Origin: Bacillota bacterium
Lineage (GTDB): Bacteria > Bacillota > Negativicutes > DSM-13327
NCBI GenBank assembly: GCA_017889585.1
Contig: JAGFZX010000016.1
Coordinates: 1-64,000 of the forward strand
DNA length: 64,000 bases
Direction of reading: 5' to 3'
Under the pieces are notes generated by a model that made no database searches, was not told the origin of the DNA, and saw nothing but the letters and a program-made list of their open reading frames with translations. The position numbers and the translations under genes were made by a program. This document shows positions 16,872 to 24,903 of the stretch, piece by piece. Within the stretch, counting starts at the first letter, position 1. Each line of letters begins with the position of its first letter.

Positions 16872-19754
16872 TTATTTCTTCGCGGTTGTGCATCGATCTA
16901 CTAAATAAATAATGGACTGATAGCTGATCCCACTACGATGGGATAATCCCATCTCACAAGTACGGCTATTGGAATAGCCTGCATGACAATCATCTGGCAA
17001 GGAGTCTTTGAGTTCGGAGAGTGCTGATTCATTAAGTTCAGGCACTTCAAAGCCTTTATCTCCTGCGAAACCGCAACATCTAACCTTTGCTGGCATAACT
17101 ACCTTAGTCGCGCAAGCCTCTGCTACGCTTTTGAACTTTTCTTTCAGCCCAAGCTTCGTTGAACTGCAGGTAACATGAACAGCGATTGTCTCAGGCTGTT
17201 TCTTGAAATCCAGCAAATCCATCAGATAATCATGAATAAACTCTAAAGGTTCATACAATTTTAGCTTTTTACTCATCACTTTTCGCATCCGATAAATACA
17301 GGGACTTGTATCACAAACAATTGGGTATTCACCATTATTGCTGCACTGAGCTAAAGCTTGTTCCAGTTCACTGCTCATATTATCAGCTGTTTCAAATAGC
17401 CCTTTACTTTCAAAAGGCATACCACAGCATAATTTATCCATCTCATTAGGGAAAATTATCTCATATCCGGCTTTTTCCATGACATGAATCATAGTTGCGC
17501 TGAGTTGTCGTTGATCCTTATCACCAGCGGCAGGACCGCCCATGGTCCGACTGACGCAGCTTGGAAAATAAACTACCTTACGTCCTGCCACACCAGGTTT
17601 AGATTTGGAAGGATCTGGAGTATTTCCAGCCCCAGCTAGATACTGATTCCACTCTGGCATGTGATTGCCGCTTAGGGACCGCAAACCTTTTGTAATGCCA
17701 CCCATCAGGGATGTGCCAAGCACTGAATGAGCCAGGCTGGCAGCAGACAGACCTAAGCGCGCCATTGTCGTTATACCGGAAAAATTTTTAGCAATCAATC
17801 GACCGATAGATTTACCGTTATCCCCCATAGCCCGTGCCCGTTGCTGTTTTGTATAATCCCCTGTATTAATACCCACTGGACAACTGGTTTGACATAAGCC
17901 ATCTGTCGCACATGTCTCATCACCGAAATAACTATAGTCTTCTTCTAGACGCCTCAGGAGTTGATTATCCTCGCCTGTTTTTTTTAGTCTAGCAATCTCA
18001 CGCTGCACCACGATGCGTTGACGAGGAGTTAGCGTCAGATTTTTGGAAGGACAGTTGATCTCACAAAAACCACATTCAATACACTTATCAATAATATCAT
18101 CAGCCATGGGCATGGGTTTAAAGTTCTCAAGATAAATGGATTGATTGTCAGTAATCACAACATCAGGATTGAGGATATTATCAGCATCAAATACTTGTTT
18201 TAAAGTCCGCATGATGCCATAAGCCGCCTTACCCCATTCTAATTCTACAAATGGAGCCATATTACGGCCTGTACCATGTTCTGCTTTCAGGGAACCATGA
18301 TATTTTTCAACGACCAAATTAAGAACATCCTGAATAAGGGCCTTATACCGACCAACTTCCTCCTCTGTGTCCAAATTTTGCGTGACCACAAAATGTACGT
18401 TGCCATCTAAAGCATGTCCGTAAATAATACCATCGTTATAATTATACTTATCCATAATAGATCTAAGTTCTAATATGGCTTCAGCAAGTCTCTCTCGTGG
18501 GAAAGCCACATCTTCAATAATGACTGTAGTACCCGGCTTTCTCATGCCGCCAACAGCTGGAAAAATTCCTTTACGAATATACCACAATTTTTCATACTCA
18601 TACTTCACATCGGTAAAGATAATGGGTAATACTGTTGGTATTGAAGCTAAGCGTTCTTTTACAGCTTCTATTAGGCTGCTTAAACCATCTTTAGTCTCCG
18701 AACGTACTTCGACTAGTAGCGCAGTAGCATGCTCATCAAGAGTTTTAAGATAGCCAGGCATACCGGCTTCGTCTTCAACCGATCTGAGAGATGCACGATC
18801 CATCAGTTCCGCAGCAGCCACTAAATCTCGATCTAGTTTCATGACTGCTAAGCAGGCAGCCTTCATATCAGGAAAGATCATAAGTGCAGAGGCCTTATGG
18901 GCATGATCAATAATTGTCTTATAGGTAATCTCAGTGATGAAACCCAGTGTTCCTTCTGACCCAATCATTAAATGTTTAATAATATCAAAAGGATCAACAT
19001 AATCGACAAAGGAGTTTATTCCGTAACCTGTAGTACATTTAATTTTGAATTTATGTTTAATCAGTGCCTTTAGTTCTGGGTTTGCATTAATTTCATCACG
19101 CAGCTGCTCAATACTTTGGATAATCCTAGAATGGGTTGCAACAAAACGATTTCTTGAAGCCGCATCAGCAGTATCTAGAGTCGTACCATCTGCAAAAATG
19201 ATTTTCATATCAGACAGTGTTTTATAACTATTATCTGCTGTACCACAACACATACCACTGGCGTTATTCGCCGCAATACCACCAATCATGGCATTATTAA
19301 TGGTTGCGGGATCAGGTCCGATTTTACGGGCAAAGGGCCTCAAATAATCATTCGCCTCAGAACCGATAATCCCTGGCTGTAAAGAGATCAGTCCCCCATC
19401 AGCACTGATAGAATAGTTGCTCCACCCCTGGGTGGCTACAAGCAAGACTGAATCAGTGATCGACTGGCCTGAAAGACTAGTCCCTGCTGCACGAAAGGTT
19501 ACAGGAACTTTCATATCCTGTGCAACTTTTAAGATATCAGACATTTCATTTGGGGTGTCTACTTTAATTACTAATTTAGGTAGCAGGCGATAAAAGCTGG
19601 CATCAATGCCGTAGGCCAAGGTTCTAATTGGATCTGCGAAAACACGCGTTGCAGGTATAAATCTTACAATAGCATGATAGAAACCTTGATATTTGTCAGA
19701 AAGATTTAGAATATCACTAGTCACAGTTTTTATTGCCATATCGGTAGCCCCCAT
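16872..19754 (-). CDS. FAD-linked oxidase/Fe-S fusion, D-lactate dehydrogenase-like
   Basis: Membrane-associated dehydrogenase of 960 residues fusing a GlcD-type FAD oxidase to a GlcF-type iron-sulfur module. Residues 50-200 carry the FAD-binding PCMH fold (TFRAAGTSLSGQSITD, IGGIAANNASGMCCG), 230-540 the FAD oxidase C domain (GTLGFITEITYKT, HALDGNVHFVV), then ferredoxin-like clusters CIECGFCEINCP near 558 and CATDGLCQTSCP near 616, and two CCG domains (CCGMPFESK near 776, CCGFAGDKG near 893). Quinone-linked D-lactate or 2-hydroxyacid oxidation is the likeliest role. It sits between cydAB and cydDC, suggesting that it feeds quinol to cytochrome bd. Translation may start at ATG 19739 (GGGGG eight bases upstream) rather than 19754. 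Glycolate or another 2-hydroxyacid is possible. Confidence 0.88.
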   Translation of the reverse strand: MGATDMAIKTVTSDILNLSDKYQGFYHAIVRFIPATRVFADPIRTLAYGIDASFYRLLPKLVIKVDTPNEMSDILKVAQDMKVPVTFRAAGTSLSGQSITDSVLLVATQGWSNYSISADGGLISLQPGIIGSEANDYLRPFARKIGPDPATINNAMIGGIAANNASGMCCGTADNSYKTLSDMKIIFADGTTLDTADAASRNRFVATHSRIIQSIEQLRDEINANPELKALIKHKFKIKCTTGYGINSFVDYVDPFDIIKHLMIGSEGTLGFITEITYKTIIDHAHKASALMIFPDMKAACLAVMKLDRDLVAAAELMDRASLRSVEDEAGMPGYLKTLDEHATALLVEVRSETKDGLSSLIEAVKERLASIPTVLPIIFTDVKYEYEKLWYIRKGIFPAVGGMRKPGTTVIIEDVAFPRERLAEAILELRSIMDKYNYNDGIIYGHALDGNVHFVVTQNLDTEEEVGRYKALIQDVLNLVVEKYHGSLKAEHGTGRNMAPFVELEWGKAAYGIMRTLKQVFDADNILNPDVVITDNQSIYLENFKPMPMADDIIDKCIECGFCEINCPSKNLTLTPRQRIVVQREIARLKKTGEDNQLLRRLEEDYSYFGDETCATDGLCQTSCPVGINTGDYTKQQRARAMGDNGKSIGRLIAKNFSGITTMARLGLSAASLAHSVLGTSLMGGITKGLRSLSGNHMPEWNQYLAGAGNTPDPSKSKPGVAGRKVVYFPSCVSRTMGGPAAGDKDQRQLSATMIHVMEKAGYEIIFPNEMDKLCCGMPFESKGLFETADNMSSELEQALAQCSNNGEYPIVCDTSPCIYRMRKVMSKKLKLYEPLEFIHDYLMDLLDFKKQPETIAVHVTCSSTKLGLKEKFKSVAEACATKVVMPAKVRCCGFAGDKGFEVPELNESALSELKDSLPDDCHAGYSNSRTCEMGLSHRSGISYQSIIYLVDRCTTAKK

Positions 19755-19861
19755 TATTCAGAATTTTCTTATCACTGTAAACATACCATAAATCAACCTT
19801 TTTTGACATATTTTTTAGTAAATAGTAGAAAACTTTGTATAAGATTCTATCGCATAAATCT

Positions 19862-19899
19862 AAAGGGAGTGAAATTTTTTAAGAAATTCACTCCCTTTC
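19862..19899 (-). terminator. Terminator of the rrf2-cydAB operon
   Basis: AAAGGGAGTGAAATTT pairs with AAATTCACTCCCTTT, a long stem with one bulge. It lies between cydB and the dehydrogenase gene on the minus strand, so the latter probably has its own promoter in the following 105 bp (a weak TTGATT/GATAAG pair is visible). Confidence 0.8.
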
Positions 19900-19932
19900 T
19901 CAATAGCATTCCTTGGGGCGCCTTCCTGGACT

Positions 19933-20937
19933 TTAATATTCTAAATGCTTAGCGCTAACACGCTTGCGAAACATCCAATAGGTATAACCTTGATATACAA
20001 GGACAATCGGCACCAACACCACTGCAGCAAAAGTCATTATTTTTAAGGTATAAGCACTTGAGGCTGCATTATAGATCGTCAAACTCCAATTCGGATTCAG
20101 GCTAGATACCATCAAGCGAGGGAACAAGCCACTAAAAAAGGCTATTGTGGTAAAAACAATGGCCAAACCGCTCATCGCAAAAGCCCAGCCAAATTTCCAG
20201 CTCCATGTCAGTGCGTATGACAAAACAAATACCACCACTGCACCCCATAAGGCAATACCAGCCAATGAGCTCTTAAACAAATCAGTATTGATATAGGTTA
20301 AACCAACTAAGGCTAAAAAGGCAATGGCAGCGCCAATCCCCACTTTAGCAGCCACCTGACGAACCCGTTCAATTAATTCGCCCTCGACTTTAAGTGTTAA
20401 GAACAAAGCGCCATGGAATAAAAATACCAGTAAAAAAGCAACTCCACCTACTAAGGTATAAGGGCTTAGCAAATCAAAGAAGGTACCCACATATTGCATC
20501 TTTTCATTAATGGGTAGACCCTTAATGAGATTAGTAACAGCTACACCCCACAGCAGAGCTGGCACAGCACTGCCAATAAAAATCATCCAATCCCAAATAC
20601 TGCGCCATACTGGGCTTTGATCTTTACTACGAAATTCAAAAGATACAGCTCTTACGATTAAGGCCATGAGCATGAGAAATAAAGCTAGGTAAAAACCGCT
20701 AAACATGGTGGCGTATACATGAGGGAAAGCTGCAAACAAAGCACCACCGGCCGTAAGCATCCATACTTCGTTGCCATCCCATACTGGGCCAATAGAATTA
20801 ATAATGATTCGGCGTTCTACATCATTTTTGCCCAAGAATGGTAACAACATACCTACACCATAGTCAAAACCTTCCAGAAAGAAAAAACCTGTAAATAGCA
20901 CGCCAACTAATACAAACCATATTATCGTTAGTTCCAT
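19933..20937 (-). CDS. cydB: Cytochrome bd oxidase subunit II
   Basis: Integral membrane subunit (334 residues, about eight or nine helices) of the quinol-oxidising cytochrome bd terminal oxidase. The family features are visible: the N-terminal FFFLEGFDYGVGMLLPFLG and NSIGPVWDGNEVWMLTAGGALFAAFP, both diagnostic for CydB. AAGGAGG precedes the ATG, and its start overlaps the cydA 3' end by 10 bp. In an anaerobe the oxidase mainly removes O2. It is part of rrf2-cydA-cydB. Confidence 0.97.
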   Translation of the reverse strand: MELTIIWFVLVGVLFTGFFFLEGFDYGVGMLLPFLGKNDVERRIIINSIGPVWDGNEVWMLTAGGALFAAFPHVYATMFSGFYLALFLMLMALIVRAVSFEFRSKDQSPVWRSIWDWMIFIGSAVPALLWGVAVTNLIKGLPINEKMQYVGTFFDLLSPYTLVGGVAFLLVFLFHGALFLTLKVEGELIERVRQVAAKVGIGAAIAFLALVGLTYINTDLFKSSLAGIALWGAVVVFVLSYALTWSWKFGWAFAMSGLAIVFTTIAFFSGLFPRLMVSSLNPNWSLTIYNAASSAYTLKIMTFAAVVLVPIVLVYQGYTYWMFRKRVSAKHLEY

Positions 20938-22313
20938 AATGTTGCCTCCTTCTTAGTTACCACACTTAGAGAAGGTGTATGTTCCACAGGTCCTTCTACG
21001 ACAAACTTGCGGACTAAATAGATCGCTGCTACGGCTAATACGCCATATAATACGGTAAAGCCAATCAATGAGATCCAAATGTCAGCACTCGTCAAATTGG
21101 TGGATACAGCCTCACTTACTTTTTGTAAACCCACTACAATCCAAGGCTGACGAGCCCCCTCTGTCAGAATCCAGCCTGAAGAATTAGCAATATAGGGCAT
21201 TGGTAAACTCCATAAGAGTAATGTAAGCACTGTTTTATTTGTTTCCAACTGATTTTTATATAACAAGAGAGTACTTAATGCTGCTAAAGCAGCCATCCAT
21301 AGACCGGCGATCACCATAATACGGAAACTCCAGAATGACTGAGTTACTGGGGGAATATAGTTACCTGGTCCATATTTTAATTCAGCTGCTACCTGCAACT
21401 CTTTTATGCCTTTGACTTCACCTGCCATCTTATCATAAATGAGCATCGATAAGAATCCAGGGATGCCAACTTCTGAAGTATTCCGTTGACTAGCTTCATC
21501 AATCACTGCGACAAGAGCAAAAGGAGCCGGATTTGCCGTTTCCCACAAAGCTTCCATTGCAGCCATTTTCGTCGGTTGTTTTTTCCCTAAATATTGAGCT
21601 TGCAAATGCCCTGTCCCCATCACGAGTACAGTACTAATGAGCATGCAAGACAAACCAATCTTTATAGAAGAACGAAACACTGGCAAATGTTTCTGTTTTA
21701 ATAAATAGTACGCACTAATGGCAGCCACAAATACACCTGCTGTCACGAGGCCCCCGAGTACGGTATGAGGGAATTGCCCCCATAAATAGGGATTGGTGAT
21801 CAACGCTGGGAAATCAACCATCTCAGCCCGCCCATTTTTCAGGGAATATCCTACAGGTGACTGCATAAAAGAATTAGCTGACAAGATCCAAAAGGCCGAT
21901 AGATTACTACTAAAGGCTACTAACCAAATACAGATTAGATGCATCTTTTTTGATAACTTATCCCAGCCAAAAATCCACAGCCCGAGAAAAGTTGACTCTA
22001 AGAAAAAAGCCGTCAATGCCTCTAAAGCTAACGGTGCCCCAAAAATATCACCCATAAACCGGGAATATTCCGCCCAGTTCATGCCAAACTGAAACTCCTG
22101 GACGATGCCTGTGGCCACGCCCATTGCAAAGTTCACCAGAAATAATTTACCCCAAAACTGAGTCATCTTCTTGTACAGTTCATTACCTGTTCCCACATAC
22201 ATGGATTCCATAATTGCCACTAGTACAGACAATCCTAAGGTCAGTGGTACAAACAAGAAATGATACACTGTCGTAATACCAAATTGCCATCGCCCTAATA
22301 ATACCTCTTCCAC
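20928..22313 (-). CDS. cydA: Cytochrome bd oxidase subunit I
   Basis: Heme-bearing subunit (461 residues, nine predicted helices) that oxidises quinol and reduces O2 to water. The N-terminal GRWQFGITTVYHFLFVPLTLG holds the conserved heme ligand His, FGAPLALEALTAFFLEST the glutamates of the proton path, and QFPHTVLGG the second heme His. The Q-loop is of the short type, ending in GWILTEGARQPW. Translation starts at GTG with AGGGGAAG upstream. It is 22 bp downstream of the Rrf2 regulator on the same strand and overlaps cydB by 10 bp. The heme order (b558, b595, d) is taken from the family. Confidence 0.97.
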   Translation of the reverse strand: MEEVLLGRWQFGITTVYHFLFVPLTLGLSVLVAIMESMYVGTGNELYKKMTQFWGKLFLVNFAMGVATGIVQEFQFGMNWAEYSRFMGDIFGAPLALEALTAFFLESTFLGLWIFGWDKLSKKMHLICIWLVAFSSNLSAFWILSANSFMQSPVGYSLKNGRAEMVDFPALITNPYLWGQFPHTVLGGLVTAGVFVAAISAYYLLKQKHLPVFRSSIKIGLSCMLISTVLVMGTGHLQAQYLGKKQPTKMAAMEALWETANPAPFALVAVIDEASQRNTSEVGIPGFLSMLIYDKMAGEVKGIKELQVAAELKYGPGNYIPPVTQSFWSFRIMVIAGLWMAALAALSTLLLYKNQLETNKTVLTLLLWSLPMPYIANSSGWILTEGARQPWIVVGLQKVSEAVSTNLTSADIWISLIGFTVLYGVLAVAAIYLVRKFVVEGPVEHTPSLSVVTKKEATLWN

Positions 22314-22335
22314 AATCTTCCCCTACCTTTCATCA

Positions 22336-22746
22336 TTATACGTCTTTACTCAACTTAGCAAAATTAACCTTACTCAGCGCCTGTATTAAATCATTCTGTA
22401 TAACAGCCAAGGCAGCATGCACCGGACATTGAGGGACACACCCCTTACTACAAGCGTCATTCACCTTTAAGCATCGTTGCAAATTAACAGGCCCTTCCAT
22501 AATAGTAATAATATCTAAGAGGCTAATGTCCACTGCTGGTTTTGCTAATGCAAACCCCCCATCGATCCCCCGATAAGACTTTACCACTTCTCCTTGGGTC
22601 AAAACGCGCATAATTTTTTGCAAAAAACCAATAGGTATATTCTGTTCCTCAGCAATCATTTGGCTCTTCACAATCGCGCCTTCAGGCAAACCCGCTAAAT
22701 GCATGATGACGCGAAAAGCATAATCAGTAGCTTGATTAAACTGCAT
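22336..22746 (-). CDS. Rrf2-family iron-sulfur transcription regulator
   Basis: A winged-helix regulator of about 136 residues of the Rrf2/IscR family. The N-terminus MQFNQATDYAFRVIMHLA is typical, with an HTH around residues 25-50 (GFLQKIMRVLTQGEVVKSYRG). Four cysteines in CLKVNDACSKGCVPQCP can ligate an Fe-S cluster, which would sense O2, NO or iron. The track start is a TTG at 22770 that overlaps the operator-like palindrome; the ATG at 22746 preceded by GTGAGG gives the usual N-terminus. As the first gene of rrf2-cydA-cydB it probably controls its own operon. Confidence 0.9.
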   Translation of the reverse strand: MQFNQATDYAFRVIMHLAGLPEGAIVKSQMIAEEQNIPIGFLQKIMRVLTQGEVVKSYRGIDGGFALAKPAVDISLLDIITIMEGPVNLQRCLKVNDACSKGCVPQCPVHAALAVIQNDLIQALSKVNFAKLSKDV

Positions 22747-22768
22747 ATCCTCACCACTTTCTGTAATC

Positions 22769-22790
22769 AATACTGTACCGGTTTAGTATT
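22769..22790. promoter_or_regulatory. Operator-like palindrome before rrf2-cydAB
   Basis: AATACT and AGTATT flank ten bases containing ACCGGT, a dyad positioned immediately downstream of the -10 box and across the expected transcription start. A repressor bound here would block initiation. The likely ligand is the Rrf2 protein encoded next to it, by inference from position. Confidence 0.5.
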
Positions 22791-22796
22791 AATTAC

Positions 22797-22825
22797 ATTC
22801 TACTCTTGCCAATATCTTTCGTCAA
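22797..22825 (-). promoter_or_regulatory. Promoter of rrf2-cydA-cydB
   Basis: TTGACG and TAGAAT on the minus strand, spacer 17 bp. The start would be near 22790, within the adjacent dyad. Confidence 0.75.
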
Positions 22826-22913
22826 TACTCTTTTAAAATATTCTGTCATTTTAAAATACCCTATTCCTGACAGACCAACAATGAACTTGCCCAGCTAAAG
22901 CTGAACATGAATA

Positions 22914-22949
22914 AATTCCCCTCCAACCTTATTTCGGCGGAGGGGAATT
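22914..22949 (-). terminator. Terminator of the chemoreceptor gene
   Basis: AATTCCCCTCC and GGAGGGGAATT pair perfectly around a 14-base loop, 11 bp beyond the stop codon of the methyl-accepting protein. Confidence 0.85.
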
Positions 22950-22960
22950 ATATACTCATT

Positions 22961-24682
22961 TTAAACTTTAAATTTACCGATTTCAGACATTAATTCTTCA
23001 GCCATGGCTGATAAGGTCTGGCTGGAAGAAGCAATCTCTTCCATAGATGCCGACTGCTCTTCAGTGGCTGCCGATACAGTCTGAGCTTGCTGGGCAGCGA
23101 CTTTACTCTCTTTGTCAATTTCCTGCACAGCATTTACCACCTGCTGGCTACCACTCGATATCTCTTCAGTAGCAGCGGAGGTTTCATGAATTTGTTCAGA
23201 CATCTGTTCAATCATTTTCACTATTTCTCTAAAGCTCTCGCCAGCGACATTGACCACTTGCGTCCCTATACTCACTTCCATTTTACCTTGGGTCATATAA
23301 CTCACCGCATTAGTTGTTTTTTGTTGTACTTCACCAATTAAATTGGCAATCTGCTTGGCCGCTTCCCCAGACTGTTCAGCAAGTTTACGAACTTCCTCTG
23401 CCACCACGGCAAAACCACGCCCCTGTTCTCCAGCTCGGGCAGCTTCAATGGCCGCATTCAATGCTAACAGATTGGTTTGTCCAGCAATGCTGGCAATAAC
23501 TTCCACAATTTGTCCAATTTCTTGGGATTTACCTTCTAGTTCTGCGATCACTGTAGCCGTCTCACTGGTTTTTTCCTCAATGACTGACATTTGCCGTACC
23601 GCTTTTTCTACAGCTCGCCCGCCATCGCTGGCTGCACTGGCTGTCTTCTCAGCCGCAAGTGATAACGTCTGACCATTTTCTGCTACTTGCACAATGCCTT
23701 GGGATATTTGTCCCACTATCTCTGTGGTGGAATTAACTAATTGCAGCTGTTTTTCTGCACCTTGGGCCACTTGTGTAATCGCTCCTGCCACTTGATTGGC
23801 AGCCTGAGCCGATTGCTCAGCACTGGCAGTAAGCTCTTCCGAAGAAGCTGCCAGCTGCTCAGAGTTACTAGATAACTGCTTTATCAAATTTCTCATGTTT
23901 TTATTCAGCGTATTAAAGCTATTTGCCAGTATCCCAAATTCATCTTTTCTTTTTAAAAACGCTCCCATTATGTCTTTTGAATAATCGCCGTCCGCCATAA
24001 TACCAACACGCCTAACCACCCCATTGAAGGAAATGGTCATGTCTTTCGTAATTACCCAGCCTATTACCATTACCAGTACCGCTGACAATAATATAATAAT
24101 GGCCAATATCCACATAGCCTGTTTAAAATTCTCTTGATTTCCTTTATTGATTTTCTCGGCTTCTTTTGCATTGTACTCTGCAAGCTCCCGAATACTTTTG
24201 TGATAAACTTCGCCATGTACTTTGGCTTTTTTATTATAAGTATCATAAGCTTCCATATTTTTATTTTCCAGGGCAAGATCAATAACTTCTTGTCTAGCAG
24301 CTCTATATTGATCCAGACTATCGTGCAGTTTCTTTAACGTATCCACTTCAAAGGTGTTTAAATTTGTTTTTTCATAATTAGCAAGATTTTTTCCAAATAC
24401 TTCGACCCGCTTATCGATATCTTGTTTTAATCTTGTCTTTTCATTATTATCTGTAGTAAGCATTAGCATAAAAATATCACCCTCAATGGCTCTGGAATGA
24501 TTGCGATTGTCATTAAGCCATTGAACTGGCAACAATCGCTCTTTATACATAGCATCCATATCCTCATTAGCTTCTAACAAATAATGATATCCCGTAAACC
24601 CCACTATCCCTAAGGAAATCATTGCCACCATAATAAGTACTACTAATTTGCCAGCAACTTTCAAATTCCTCAACCAGTTCAT
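22961..24682 (-). CDS. Methyl-accepting chemotaxis protein
   Basis: Transmembrane chemoreceptor of 573 residues. TM1 spans about residues 10-32, followed by a four-helix-bundle ligand domain (about 33-185, 4HB_MCP type, no cysteines or heme motif), TM2 at about 188-210 and a HAMP linker. The cytoplasmic signalling hairpin ends near 560, with the tip EVIASIAGQTNLLALNAAIEAARAGEQGRGFAVVAEEVRKLAEQS quoted in part as NLLALNAAIEAARAGEQG. It signals to CheA/CheW and is tuned by methylation of Glu/Gln in the flanking coils. The ligand is unknown. AAAGGAG precedes the ATG and a promoter is visible upstream; it is monocistronic. Confidence 0.95.
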   Translation of the reverse strand: MNWLRNLKVAGKLVVLIMVAMISLGIVGFTGYHYLLEANEDMDAMYKERLLPVQWLNDNRNHSRAIEGDIFMLMLTTDNNEKTRLKQDIDKRVEVFGKNLANYEKTNLNTFEVDTLKKLHDSLDQYRAARQEVIDLALENKNMEAYDTYNKKAKVHGEVYHKSIRELAEYNAKEAEKINKGNQENFKQAMWILAIIILLSAVLVMVIGWVITKDMTISFNGVVRRVGIMADGDYSKDIMGAFLKRKDEFGILANSFNTLNKNMRNLIKQLSSNSEQLAASSEELTASAEQSAQAANQVAGAITQVAQGAEKQLQLVNSTTEIVGQISQGIVQVAENGQTLSLAAEKTASAASDGGRAVEKAVRQMSVIEEKTSETATVIAELEGKSQEIGQIVEVIASIAGQTNLLALNAAIEAARAGEQGRGFAVVAEEVRKLAEQSGEAAKQIANLIGEVQQKTTNAVSYMTQGKMEVSIGTQVVNVAGESFREIVKMIEQMSEQIHETSAATEEISSGSQQVVNAVQEIDKESKVAAQQAQTVSAATEEQSASMEEIASSSQTLSAMAEELMSEIGKFKV

Positions 24683-24733
24683 AGATTAAATCTCCTTTCA
24701 TTAAGATATTATTTATTATTAATAATTTTAATA

Positions 24734-24763
24734 ATATCATCTTTTAATTGCTTTTTTTGTCAA
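24734..24763 (-). promoter_or_regulatory. Probable promoter of the chemoreceptor gene
   Basis: TTGACA and TGATAT on the minus strand with an 18-bp spacer. The -35 box is perfect, the -10 box is fair, and the surroundings are very A+T rich. Confidence 0.45.
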
Positions 24764-24812
24764 ATTATGCGTTTTTTGAGTTTTCTATACATAATTAATA
24801 TTTTATGTAAAA

Positions 24813-24840
24813 TCCCCTCTAACCGTCTAGGTAGAGGGGA
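24813..24840 (-). terminator. Terminator of the glycogen operon
   Basis: TCCCCTCTA and TAGAGGGGA pair around a ten-base loop, followed by ATTTTA on the minus strand. It lies 63 bp past the stop codon of the last glycogen gene. Confidence 0.75.
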
Positions 24841-24903
24841 CTTTTACACTTGAACCATAATGCTCTCTAATGCGCTATATCTAGTCTTTATATATTATTT
24901 TTC

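Noticed and set aside
22961-24682. Aerotaxis or heme-binding sensor function for the chemoreceptor next to cyd genes
   Set aside because: The periplasmic domain is a plain four-helix bundle without PAS or heme motifs, and the gene has its own promoter and terminator.
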